Source of the DNA: Branchiostoma floridae
Taxonomy: Eukaryota; Chordata; Leptocardii; Amphioxiformes; Branchiostomatidae
Direction of reading: 5' to 3'
Length of the DNA stretch: 64,000 nt
Assembly (NCBI RefSeq): GCF_000003815.2
Contig: NC_049988.1
Span: 11,562,404-11,626,403 of the forward strand
Shown here: in pieces, positions 1 through 12,002 of the stretch
Position numbering within the stretch: position 1 is the stretch's first letter
Layout of the letters: every line of letters starts with the position of its first letter
Notes under the pieces: model-generated
Told to the model about the DNA's origin: nothing
Seen by the model: the letters and a program-made list of their open reading frames with translations, nothing else
Database searches by the model: none
Translations under genes and position numbers: made by a program

Positions 1-114
1 GCAGCTGGATATGGTTTTGGAAACGGTCAGACTATCCATCGTCAGTGACACTCAGTGACTCAGGAGAGTGGATACTTATCCGAAACGTCTGACCGTTTCC
101 AAAACCATATCCAG
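1..114. repeat. Inverted repeat with 27-bp perfect arms
   Basis: Positions 5-31 (CTGGATATGGTTTTGG...) are the exact reverse complement of 88-114. A decayed copy of the right arm and its flank (GACCGTTTA.ACAA.TTATCCAG) lies at about 840-880 in the same P450 gene, so this is a dispersed fold-back element rather than a unique hairpin. Its left border may be cut by the window edge. Confidence 0.75.
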
Positions 115-361
115 TGGCTTGAGTAACTACTTTTTGGCGTAATGAATGTTTTTTCAAGTAGCCAGTACAAATACAATGTGGCTTCAATTTGGCTTGCTTT
201 TTTTAAAAACCAACTTTGTCACCCCTACTCGTCTTCATAAGATAATGGATCCACAAAATTTGATCCTAATTAGTTTAGACTGTATCACTTGTACAGTACC
301 ATAGGTCTTTGTAAGGTAGTTTCCTATATCTCTTTTGTCTTGTATCTATGGCTATCTTTAG

Positions 362-1271
362 GACCAGGTAGACCATGAAGCTCTTCAGCAGATGACCTAC
401 CTGGAGATGTGCATCATGGAGACACTCCGCCTGCATCCTCCTGGAGCGATCTTGTAAGTGATATTACATCATGTGGACTTCCGTGCCGCTTCAATCAAAT
501 TCCTGAACACAAGTTATAAGCAGCTGGTATTGAAGTGATGATGATCCAGGCATAACTGCGGCCGGGTGTTTGGGCAAGAACCCTGAGTGGTCCTGGGTTT
601 AAACCATGTCTTTTGCTACCAAAGGAAAGGCACTTATTAATCGATTAAAACAACTTTTCTTACTCAACCGAGATGTAAAAATGGGTACCTGACCAATCAA
701 ATGGGGAGGTAGAATCTGGTGGGAGGAGAGGGTTGGATTCTGCCTCCCAATTCCGTGCTTAAAGACTCAGTGGATAACAACCCATTGCCCCTACTTTATG
801 CTTGTATGTCGATGAGGGTCAGACATTCTGTAATGAGCGACTGACCGTTTATACAATTTATCCAGTTCTTTGAGTAATTTTTTTATTGAGTACGTGCGTA
901 TATATTTGCTTTAATTTTTCATGAAGCACGACCCGGATATGCACAAAAGATACAACCATCCAGTGGCTGAAGATTCCAAAGGGAATGACTGTGGTGATCC
1001 CAGTTCTTGCCATTCATTACGACCCTGAGAGGTGGCCTGAACCAAAAAAGTTCATTCCTGAAAGGTACCATGATTCTTTTCTTTTGTACTTGATCAGTGA
1101 TGCTACAAATGTATATTGCTCTTGTCACAATGTGGAACTTTGAACAAAAGTTAACATTAAAACAAATCACAATGCCACATGTAATGTTGTCAACTCAGTT
1201 TGAGAAATAAAATGGTCTTTTTTTATGCTAGCTCTTGTTAAGACTTGCGATGACTGTTACTAAGCAATTGT

Positions 1272-1311
<40 letters not shown>

Positions 1312-2264
1312 GATATATCTACAAAGTTACATTGCCTTGTCTATGGTCTGGTCTTAGGAGTTTTTACAACCAGTTACGTCTCACGCCTGCTTACATTTCC
1401 ATTCTTATCATACTTCTTTGTCAATGCTTCTGAAAGTGCTGCAATATCCTAATTTTTCTACCAACCTAATGAAGTTATTTTTGGAAGGTCTTGTCTAAGT
1501 AAGCTTAAGGCAATGGATTGACTGGTTGTCAGAAGTATTTGTCTTTAGTTCTTAGGTGCTAAAATTGACAAAATTCAGAATCTGTTGACACCATCCTTGC
1601 ATAAGGTTCACCGCAGAGGAGAGAGAGAAACGTGACCAGTACGACTGGCTGCCGTTTGGCGCGGGACCACGGAACTGTATCGGGATGCGCCTGGCCATGA
1701 TGGAGGCTAAGATCGGACTGGCCAAGGTTTTCATGAAGTACCGCATCAAGACTGGGCCTGATACTGATGTAAGCATGATCATGTTCAATTCATTTTGATG
1801 TTATGTGCATACATGTGATGACAAAATAATGTTGTGTGCAATTCTTTTAGCTTTCTACTGCTGAAATACTCACTCACTAACTCATTATCCGGTTAATTTT
1901 ATACCGTTTGCCATCACGTTAGGGTTAGACATACTTGAACATAGATGCAGAGGCTTGATGGTAGGAAACTTTATGTCATAACAATTTTAAATTGAACTTG
2001 CTCATTGACCACTAAGTCTCTGCATAACAACCAGCGCGAAATGTTTGATAAACACCTGGTTCTGAGATATTATACCCAAAAAAATTTAGAATTTGGAATT
2101 TCTTGAGCAGAATGAACACGTTGGGCTCGACTCTTACTTTTCATGTTTTGTCCGTGTTCCTATTTGACCAGATGGCACTGAAGCTGAAGAAGTTGGAGCC
2201 CTTTCCACAGCCGGTGAATGGTATCAAGCTGAGGGCAGAGTTGAGAGCTGGAGGGAACAACTAG
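362..2264 (+). CDS. Cytochrome P450, CYP3A-like (3' part, four coding exons)
   Basis: This is the C-terminal part of a microsomal haem monooxygenase of the CYP3 clan. Exons are 362-453, 927-1064, 1606-1768 and 2172-2264, all with AG/GT borders and matching phases. Exon 1 carries the K-helix ExxR motif (ETLR). Exon 2 carries the [15 protein letters not shown] strand and the PERW region. Exon 3 holds the haem-binding loop [10 protein letters not shown], with the proximal Cys ligand in a complete FxxGxRxCxG signature. The last exon ends [12 protein letters not shown] and stops at TAG 2262-2264. The rest of the protein (membrane anchor, I-helix) lies left of the window. No frameshift or lost catalytic residue is seen, so the gene looks intact. 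The family call rests on the K-helix, the PERF-like region and the haem loop. A thromboxane-synthase-like CYP5 member is the alternative. Confidence 0.88.
1275..1309. repeat. (AC)n microsatellite in a P450 intron
   Basis: Seventeen uninterrupted AC units between P450 exons two and three of this window. Confidence 0.95.
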
Positions 2265-4159
2265 ACAGGGCTGAAATGCACTTATCACAGTGCTGCCGGC
2301 CCTGCCATTTGCCGTAGTTGTATATCAGTATGATTGGTTGATAATAGATTTTATTTCATTCCATTTACCTTCACCAAGAAGGTTATATTGTGGGTAGCTT
2401 TTGTGTGTTTGTAGAAGACCAGCAAAATGTGAGAATGCCTGGATGGATTGTATTGATATTCGATATTTGGTTAGGTCTTGATGAGACCTGGAAACAGTTA
2501 GATTTTTGGCCCCATAGCAGCTTGTTATGGTACTGTAGCAGAACTCTGGGTTTGATATTCCGTTTGTTTTTTTCTTTAACATTGATGAATCATCAGCTAC
2601 AATACAAAGACCCTGATGGTATATGCATCATCATTTACAAACTTTTATGGTCACATTTTATAGTTACAGATACAGATTTTACAGAATTATGAAGGGTGCA
2701 CAACATGTATTTTATCCTAATCATGTCATTTAGATTTGTTAAGATATTTGCATGGGTGCCTAGCCTCTACCAGGCTCCGTGGAAAGTAGCAATTGGCCAA
2801 GTAAAGTGAATAGTATGCCAGGGGAGTCATCTGGCCATATATTAAGGGTCCAATATGCGAGCCGCACTGACTCCGCTTTTACGGATTCCAAAGTAACAGA
2901 GTCAGAGAGTGGAGTAAAGATAAAATGACCCAGCACCCAGGCTATAAAGATAGTGATTTATGTATGTCAATGCTCATTAGCAAGTGGGCTAATATGTTAA
3001 AAAATAATAGAAGGGTGACTTATATATATATTTTGTACAAACATATTTTTGGTTGAATGTAATCAGGAACTGGTGTAGTTTGGAGTCATTGCTGTTACAA
3101 GGAATTAAGACTTAGTCAATTAATGATGCATATGATCACCATGTTTGTACTAAAATGATTGTCCAATGTACGTTTAACGACGCTATTGTCAACTATACCA
3201 GTTTGGTGGTAAGTTTGCTATACATTATGCTATGCACTACATAGATCACTAAGTTAAATGTTAAAGTGTTAACTAAAAATATGCATATGTCTTACTGCAA
3301 CACCTTTTCACCTATGTTGTGCAGCAACTTCTTCTTTGTGTTTAGGTGGCCACCACCATCTTGTTTGTTGGTATTATGAATCAATCACATATTCCATCAT
3401 GAAATATAGGAATTTGGTCATGTATGTGTATTTATTGTTTACCCTTACACAAGGTTTTCAAAATGTATTTACTAACGTTAACATCCATAAAAGATCACAG
3501 ATTCTTAGATGGATGGTCATGGACCCTCAATAATATTCAAGTCATGTCTGCGTACTGTATAAGAGCTGTAAAACACAGTCAAGGATGTTTAAATACCAGG
3601 AGAATATCAATGGCCACCATCAGACATAAAAGGGGAAAACGTCATGACAGGGGGAATCCCCATCTAAACATTTTAACATTTGACCGGTTACATTAGTTAG
3701 GTTCACAGGTGTGTTCAGGTCCGCTGATGCAAATGTTGGACCGGACCACACGGTATAGGAGTGTCCTTGATGTAAAGAGTGTTTTTTCTTCAACTCATAA
3801 TCCTTGACTGTTAATATATTTCGCAAAACAAATTTATAATCATTGAAAGATGTAATTTGATAGACAATGATGTATGAAAACAAAATATGAGCCTTTGGAA
3901 GTGCCAATCGTCCAGTACTAACCCCATGATTTTGTATATGGTATGATCTGATGATGTCATCCAGAGTTTTGATCACGCCCTTCTATCGACCAATCAGCTT
4001 GCAGATTCCCACGACTGATGGAAAGGTAAACTTCTGGGGATTTTTCTGGTCTCATTTCCTCCTCAGTAGTCCTCCCATCTACCGAGAAAGAAATAAGTAG
4101 AACTCTACAGCTTCTCACAAGTCTAAGTTTAAGGTTTTTAGCAGAGTATCTGAGGGAAA
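2265..4159. other. Intergenic spacer and probable promoter region of the IkappaB gene
   Basis: No conserved coding stretch was recognised. The short ORFs here lack family motifs and composition bias. The last 550 bases contain kappaB-like decamers (listed separately) and probably the promoter and 5' UTR of the downstream IkappaB-family gene. No TATA box was identified with confidence. Confidence 0.5.
3651..3661. promoter_or_regulatory. Consensus kappaB site upstream of the IkappaB-family gene
   Basis: The 11-mer GGGGAATCCCC fits the Rel/NF-kappaB consensus GGGRNWYYCC and is almost perfectly dyad-symmetric. It lies about 500 bp before the start codon at 4160. A weaker relative (GGGGATTTTT) sits at 4036-4045. 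Many IkappaB genes are NF-kappaB targets, so an autoregulatory loop is a reasonable inference, but binding is not shown by sequence alone. Confidence 0.5.
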
Positions 4160-7100
4160 ATGTTATCCTGGGACGTCGTCGCAGACGACAGCGGGGTCGA
4201 CTCGCCCGGGTCGTCCCTGGGCTCGCCCACTCGCCACAGAACCGCCATGAGCCACGACGACTCTGCGCCGAGCTCGCCCGGATCTCCCGGGTCCTGTGGA
4301 CCAAGTTCTCCGCCAGGTTCGTTCAGAATTTGTCCATAGCTTTCTTCCTAACACGAAGAATTAACGTTTGGGTAACATTTTGGTCAGGAATCTTGAAGGC
4401 GAGCCACCAAAATTCATGCCCCAGTTTTGCCCCATGGTGCGTAGGTGTCGCGCCCTTTTCATTTCAGCTTCCGTTTTCGTATTACACGACCGCCAGATCA
4501 ACATTTGGTCTGTAAGTAACGTTACATTACTTGTTTGATGGCGTAATTTTTGTCCGCGGTTTTAAACATTGCTGGAAATTGCACGTAATGCACTTCTCAA
4601 CAGTATTGAATTTGATATTATAATTTTGATCAAAGATTTTCATATAAAAATTCTACTCCTAGTCTGACTTTTTTGGGTTTTCGGAAAAACAGTTCTGATT
4701 ACACCTGATTGCATTATACAAATTATGTTTAATCTTTTCCCATGATCTAGATGAATTTGTGGTTAACAGTGTTGTTGATTGAAATGTTTTGATTCCATGT
4801 CTTCTTTAAATCTGCCAGAGAATTGCTGCTATTTCTAAAAAAAAAGCAGAAGCAGAAGTTTATGTCCACAAAAGACTTTCATATCAATGTATACCTGTTA
4901 GGTGTGTTATGCATCTGTCCATATAGCTGGGGCAACGTCGCATGGAGGATTACGCGAACGTTGCCCCAGCTACTGTCCATATAGGTAGGAACACTAAGCT
5001 GTTTTTATACACAGGACTTGTGCTGAATTTTCACTTTTGTTGTAGGCTCTAGTTTGATTTGACATTACATTGTGGTGTAATCGTGTTTGACCCAGAATCA
5101 AGACGTCCTGGGTTCAATCCCCTGACATGCTGAAATGTTGTGGACAGTGCCCCCTGTGGAAGGCACTGAACATGAATTTCCTCACTTCACTCAGTTGAAA
5201 TGAGATGAAAATTAGTAACGTTACCTAGCTTTGGTCAAGGATGTCTCTTGTGGATGTTAGTAGTAAATGGAGGTTCTGTGAGGAATTTAGTTGTAACACA
5301 CCGAGGATCAAACCTTAACATTGTGTACAAGGCATCCCTTGGGACTTGACACCATCTAAAGGTTGTTGCCTAATACATAAAACACATTAGATCTTAGTAA
5401 ATGTAGTTTTACCATTGCCAATGAAAGTTGAAAGGAACCACCAGGATGGTACTGAATTTAAAGTTAAGTTGTTTTCAACTCTCTCAGTCTCTGTGACAGA
5501 CATTTATGTTCAACTGTCACAGCAGTGAAATTATGGAAAAATACAATTTCAATGCAGAAGAAGCATTTAGCAAATAACTATAGTCTGATGCATGTTTTTC
5601 TTGAAGGCATCCATTTTGGAACCGGTTTGCCCACATGTCAATCAACAGGTCAATCACCTGTCCTACCTGCACATCTGTTGATGTTGTCAAGAATTGTATA
5701 GTATTTTCAAAGCATGAAAGTTTGTGGATACATTTCTGAAGTTGGCAAATTTAGTTTAACCTTAGTTTGAACAAATTTCTTGCATTAGCTGTACATAGCA
5801 GGCATACAAATTGCAAGGTAGCACATCAAATCAGATCAGTGTAGAACAACAATCGTTCTTTGTCACCTTTATCTCATACATATTCAATAGATGTGACGTA
5901 AATATAATGATAATGCTAACACTAGTAACAAGCAGATGATTTGATGTATATTTGTAACATTTCATGTATTTCAATTTTTCTCTTCTCTTTGATTCAAAAG
6001 CTTGAACAAAGGAGGGAAACTAGTTAGGTAGAAAAATGTATTTCTTCAATTGTTACTAGTAATGACCTTTGATATTGATTATTGAATGTTGAAATTGTTA
6101 AAAATGTTAACCATAAATGTTTAAGTATATGAAACTCTTATGTGAAGTTTACACTAACATTACAATAAACAACTTAAGCTAATATTAGGCCATTGCATCA
6201 GACCGTCAAAATGCTTCGTCTCAACTTTCAGGTGAGACTTTGTACTTTTCCCTCATTTGCATATGAAAAGAAAGGGGAACAGCAGAGCTGAAAGCAAGCA
6301 GAGATGACCCTGGGTCACATGCCTTTTAGTTCATGCCTCGTTGTTTGGTCACAACACACAAAATAAATAGACGCAATGTCATGGAGCCACTCCTTTATGA
6401 TGCAGCCAGACTAGGTTACCATGGCTGCACATACGTAAGCACTTTGTACATTTTTTGAGCAAGGTTGAACAGCAGGATTCGGTTCCTAAGTCTAAGAAGA
6501 AATGACGCAAGGGAAATTGTCTCATTCCTGGTACTGAAAAGAAATGCCATCAGAACCTAAATTAACCATGTTTTGCAAGGATCTAGCACCAGAGACATTA
6601 TAAAGCACACTTTTTCACTCCACATTTCTCAGTTTTTCTTCTGGTCAGCATGTAGGTGTGATTGTACAGGTAGCATGATCATATCTAGACATTACACATA
6701 TACATTAATTTTGTTTATCTTCCAGATCATGCACCTTCCTTACAATACATGTACTTGATGGGGAAAAGCACAGGCTTACAGTTACATTACAGGCATTAGC
6801 CTGACTTGCAAGTTGCAGTAAATAGGCTCACATCAGCTTCATGGAAAACAATCCATAGGTACTAGCTTGAATGGGACATAGTCAAGTTCTATTTTGTTTG
6901 TCTTTAGTTTATCATCCTGTGTGTAACAAGAATCACAATTCTTTCCCCTAGATATGAAGATCCCCACTGAACGTCAGGTAATCCTGAACAGCAGGGGCAA
7001 GAGAAGGAACACTGTGAAAAGCATGCTGATAGAGAATGGAAACTACCCATACCCAAACCAAGGAAGCCCACAAAATGGCAAGCAGGGGAGCCCGAGACGT

Positions 7101-10100
7101 TACACGAGTCAGGCAAGCCCACCAAACCTTCTCTACCTTCAATCTACAGTTGGAGAGTATCCTGTGGTTGTCAACACCTACAGTTTAGCCCCTCAGAGTC
7201 AGATGCCTCCAATGAATATCACTTCCAGTGCTTGGCCGGAGATAAGTGTGCTATCACCAAGTAGCACTTTGTCATCAACTTGGCCACAACCAACTGTGTC
7301 CAACAAGGTGATGCTCCCATCTTCTTCAATCAGCAGTTCATGTGTGAGCAGTGACTCTACAGGACACGTCACCAGCCAGTCCCCGCAAGTTGCTGTGGTC
7401 ACCCCTTCGCGCTCCATCCCTTTGGAATCTTCCATCACACCTAATGATAATGGGGCTGTTGACTTGATCCTGGCCTTGAATGAAACCTATGCAGCACCAA
7501 ACTCTGATTCAGCCAAACCAGAATACGAGAAGCCAGACATTGGCAACAGTGCTTGGCTGCAGATTGACACCAAGGCTTTAGGCAATGGTCTCCTTGACAA
7601 CATCGAAACGTTCGACAGCGTAGATTCAGGCTATACTTCTATCAAAGGTGGAAGTGAAGGGATCCAGATGCTGTTTGACACAGAAAGTCCATACAACCCG
7701 CAGGGAACAAGCACACCCAAATGGAGCCCTCCTCAGACAACAGCTTCAGTAGTGGCGCCACCTAGCGGTACAGTCTCCCCACCAAAGACATTCAGCTCCA
7801 AGAACGGCTTGTCCATGGGCATCATGCAGGAAGTTACACTAGCAAACACCACAACAACATCGCTCCCTTCATACACCTTGCCACTCTATGAAACCGAATT
7901 TCGTGCTCCAAAAGGCCCCCCTACCACAATGTACATCCCACCGGGAGGGAAGGTACAGCAACGGCCGCTCATCAGGCCATCACAGTTGGGAGTCAATAGT
8001 TTGATGACAAACCAGACGTTGCCACCTTACACTATCCAGAATCACTCCCTTCCCAGCGCACAGCCACACAACAGCGGTCCTGTCAGTCAGCCACGTCCGA
8101 CAAGCCGTCAGTCTGCAGAGCGAAGCCTGCCACTTGCCAGGCAGATCTCTCAAGAAATTCCTAAAGATGCGCTGTTGCATCAGGACGACGATGGGGACAC
8201 GTAAGTGTCAGCCACTTCTCTGTTAACCTTCATGCAAATGTCACATTAAAAAATAATTTGTTGTCTGAAATGGACTATGAAGCCCAAAGCAAAGTTAGCA
8301 TGTGATCAAAGTGCTGTCTTCACACCAGTATGTCATAACTCAGCATTAATACTAGTAATCGATTTCTTGTGTCTGACTCTGAACTAGCTAAGTACATGGT
8401 ATTTATGAGGAAGTAAACACAGTGACAACAAAAAAGAACAGTAGCTGCTGGCGGCAAAATTGATGTTGGCACTAGTCAAAGAGATGATACTATGATTACT
8501 ATACTTTATGTACATGTATGTGTATCTATGTAACTGGTATAAACGCCCTTTGGCGTGACACACCAGCTTCACGGGCACGTGGCGCGGCAGCAGCTGGTTA
8601 TATCCCACCGAACGAAAGACCTGTCACACCTAATTTTTGTACATCTATCTGCAATGGTTTCTATATGTACTTATGTTACGTAGAGGCCGAGCAAGTGTTA
8701 CGTAGAGGCCGAGCTGCTAACTAGCTAGAGCTATTCAATTGGATACCATGTTAGTAATGTTGGGTTTGTATTTATCATCCACACCACAGGTACCTGACAA
8801 TAGTGGTGATGCAGGGGAACTGTGATGTGGTGCAGGCTGTGGCAGAGCAGATGGTCAGCCTTAACCTCAGTCTGGACATCCCTGACAAACATGGAAAGGT
8901 TGGTATTGCTGTTTCTGCCGTTTCCAACACTGTCACTAGAAATGTACATGACGTGTGCGTCTCATTACATCTGTTTGCAAGAAATCTGTGGATTTGTACT
9001 TTAGTCTATTCTATTCCTTTGATTATGTTATGGCAGATGTTTATGCCTGTACAACATATGACACAATAAAGTGTGTAGTACTAGTAGAAAGGGCAGTTCA
9101 ACTGAATTTGAGCTTCAATGTGCTTTCATTTTAACTTGCTATGATAGATGGTACAAATACATCTCGTGTTCCTAAAAGTAAATAGACAAACAAACCATTG
9201 CCCAAATTCATTCTGACAATCACATTATGTGAAGGAACCAAAACTTACGTTGAATATAAAGCCTCAAGTTTGCACTACAATATTGCTTTTTTTCTTTGAG
9301 AAGTCATTCTTGTTGTTTGGTTGCCCGCCAGACTGCCCTGATGCTGGCTGTGATGGAGAAGAGGGGGGATATGGTGTATCACCTGGTCCGTCTGGGGGCA
9401 GATGTGAACAAACAGGACAAGGAGGGCCGTACAGCGCTCCACTTCATCGCTGTGAACGGGGCCATAGAAGTGCTGGAATGTCTCTACAAGGCATGTAAGG
9501 AAGAACACAAGGAAATCAACATGGACTGCAAGAACTACCAAGGTAGAAGATATTCCTGCATTTAGAAAAAATATCTTCTTGTAAGTGCGGTATGAAGACT
9601 AGCTGACTACTGTGTACCCCTGTTTCAGGGACATCAGCATCAGTATGATCTAATACTGGATACTACTGCTTATAGCTTGCCTAGTTTGCCTTAGTCAACA
9701 TGAAGTTTGGAATGGAGGATAGCTAGGGAAGAAATCACTTTTTTTAATAGTGTATTATAAGAGTTAGTTTCCTATCATCAAGTTACCGGTAAGATTTGGA
9801 ACTTTATTCTTTGCTTTCAGACCAGATATGTCCATAGCAACATAACCAAACATAACTACATAAGATATAACAACCACAATGATAGAAAGGAAACGATATG
9901 AGAAACAATAGTAAAAACTACAATGATAGAAGGAAAGAATATGACAAACAATAGTAAAAACGATAAGAGACAATGACGACTCGCATAATGTTATACATTG
10001 GCAAAGCCTTAAGGTTTCTTTTTTTCCTGTATTAACTTAAATCATTTGAGTCTCTAAATGTTGTGAATGTTTATGTCCACAGGCCTAACAGCCCTGCACT

Positions 10101-12002
10101 GTGCCCTGATGGAGAGTGGTCACTGCCAGGGCCAGCTGAAACAGCTGCCCAGGGCCCAGTCCATCACCAACGTCCCCGGCACGTTCATGGAGACACGAGA
10201 GAAGCAGGTCCTGAGGGGGAAACAACAGAAACTGCAGCAGGTGGTGAAGGCAATGCTGGTCATGGGAGCCTCTCCACGCTGTCAGGTCAGTCATGTCTGC
10301 TTTCTGTACTGTACAATGCTAGAATACCAGCAATTGCAATGATGTCACGAATAGTTGGGCGAATAAATAAGTAAATAGATAAGATGTCACGGGGATGCAC
10401 TGGCAGACAGCAAGCAGTTGGAGGACAATATATTAATTTACATACTATTACATGAAATTTGATCTACTAATGTAGATATTATTTAGTAATCTAATCTGCT
10501 GACGTCCTGGTAGGCACACTTATTGTAGGTAGAATATTCCAGATGTTAACAAAAACAGTGATCGCTCATATTGACTATCTATTTGACTGTTGATATTTCC
10601 ATTTTAATGTTAAAGGCATAGCCCGCATAGTCTTGAGCTTCATTTTGCATTGCACATAGTGTAATGTAGGACCCACACTTGCTATGAGTAAATGTAGCCT
10701 GAAATGTCAAATTTTTCCTAACTTCAGAAGTTGTAGGTTGCTGTAAAAGCTATTATTTGTTAAACAATCATCTGTAAATGAACATGTGTCGGCCTTTGAT
10801 ACAGAATAAAGTAACTGAGCTTTCAACTTCAATATTCTTGATTGTGACTCAGGATGCAAAGAGTGGCCGTACAGGGCTGCATCACGCTGTGCAGAGCTGC
10901 AGTACTGAGCTGGTGGAGCTGCTACTGTTTCACTACCACAACGCTGATATCAAGCACAAGTTTGTCAACCAGACAACGTACAACGGGAACACAGCACTGC
11001 ACGCAGCAGTGGGACTGCAAGATGACGGCAGGGTGAGTTCTCGAAACTGCGGTAACTTAAATTCACACCAAAAATGCCTTTATTCCCAATATTGTTTGTG
11101 TAAGGAAAAAAAAGTCCACCAAAAATCTATTATCTTATGAATCTTCTTTGTTAGTTACTCTGCACTGTAAATAGCCCAACAAACTTATAGAGAAGCATTG
11201 AGGAGACCTGGTGTTCTTAGCCAAAGATGATTGCACCAGTACTAGCTACTGGAAAAAGCATGATGTTCCACCTAAGTTGAGAATGACTGCTTTAACATTC
11301 TTACAACAGAGCATGTCTTTGGTGTCTTGCTCAAGTGTGTGTTTTATTACTACAGGCTGATATTGTGCGGCTGATTGCAAAGAATGGAGCAGACCAGAGC
11401 ATCAGGAATGATGAGAATGACAGGGCCATAGACCTGGTCAAGAAGGAGGATACTGCAGTAGGTTTTCTATTTTTCTTTTATTTCACATCACATTGGACAT
11501 ATACATGGCTTCACTTTACTTTTCACTTTATTTATTTTACCAGGAAATGACTCAGGTCAAACTAGACCTGCTTTACAGGCAATCCTGGGCACATAGAAAG
11601 AACACAATGACAATACAGGCTCATACTTGTGTTATAACAGTTTGGGAGAAACATGTTAAACACTAGTTGCTTTGCTTTGGTTGGCTGGTTGGCAGTCTTT
11701 TGTAAGCTAGTAGTTATAACGATACATGTACCATGTATATATTACCATATGACTTACTGGAATCTAGTGAACATTATATTTGGAACCAAGAACTGTTCTG
11801 TTGACAACAGCAGACACAGGACTAACATAGCATGTGAAACATTCCTTTCAAAATTAAGTTTAATAGGTTTATTATTGAATGTACTAGAAGTAAGACTTGA
11901 AAGTCTCTGATTATCTTGTTCATTCTCAGTCAGTAACTGTTCTGTTGTATCCATTCACAGGTCCGCAGCATTCTCGGCGGTGGAAAGAAGTTCCGCAACT
12001 GA
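4160..12002 (+). CDS. IkappaB-family ankyrin protein, nuclear IkappaB-zeta/Bcl3-like
   Basis: Eight coding exons (4160-4316, 6952-8200, 8790-8898, 9332-9542, 10083-10285, 10853-11032, 11356-11457, 11961-12002) join in frame to 750 residues. Residues 1-52 are acidic/Ser-rich and contain DSGVDS (residues 10-15), the beta-TrCP phosphodegron form used by cytoplasmic IkappaBs. Residues about 60-82 contain a basic stretch followed by NTVKSML, resembling the OCA peptide of IkappaB-zeta/OCA-B. A long Ser/Thr/Pro/Gln-rich region of about 380 residues follows, with a second DSGxxS (277-282). From about residue 469 come ankyrin repeats (TALMLAV, GRTALHFIA, GLTALHCAL, GRTGLHHAV, GNTALHAAV, then a final GADQSIRN repeat). 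The end, VRSILGGGKKFRN, resembles the IkappaB-zeta tail. It probably binds Rel dimers through the ankyrin domain. The length and order suit nuclear IkappaB, but the degron is unusual. The start is the first ATG of the first recognised exon; an upstream exon cannot be excluded. Confidence 0.87.
4317..6951 (+). other. First intron of the IkappaB-family gene
   Basis: A 2.6 kb AT-rich intron between phase-compatible splice sites (CCAG/GTTCGT and CCCCTAG/AT). It contains the small fold-back insertion at 4924-4972 and no recognised exon. Confidence 0.6.
4915..4984. mobile_element. Miniature fold-back element flanked by a 12-bp direct repeat
   Basis: The arms TAGCTGGGGCAACGT (4924-4938) and their exact reverse complement (4958-4972) enclose a 19-base loop. 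The direct repeat CTGTCCATATAG stands at 4915-4926 and again at 4973-4984. Overlap of the left repeat with the left arm leaves the true insertion boundary uncertain. Confidence 0.6.

Noticed and set aside
3957-4304. Minus-strand open frame rich in Arg
   Set aside because: It is the GC-rich antisense of the first IkappaB exon; the plus strand has the phosphodegron and correct splicing.
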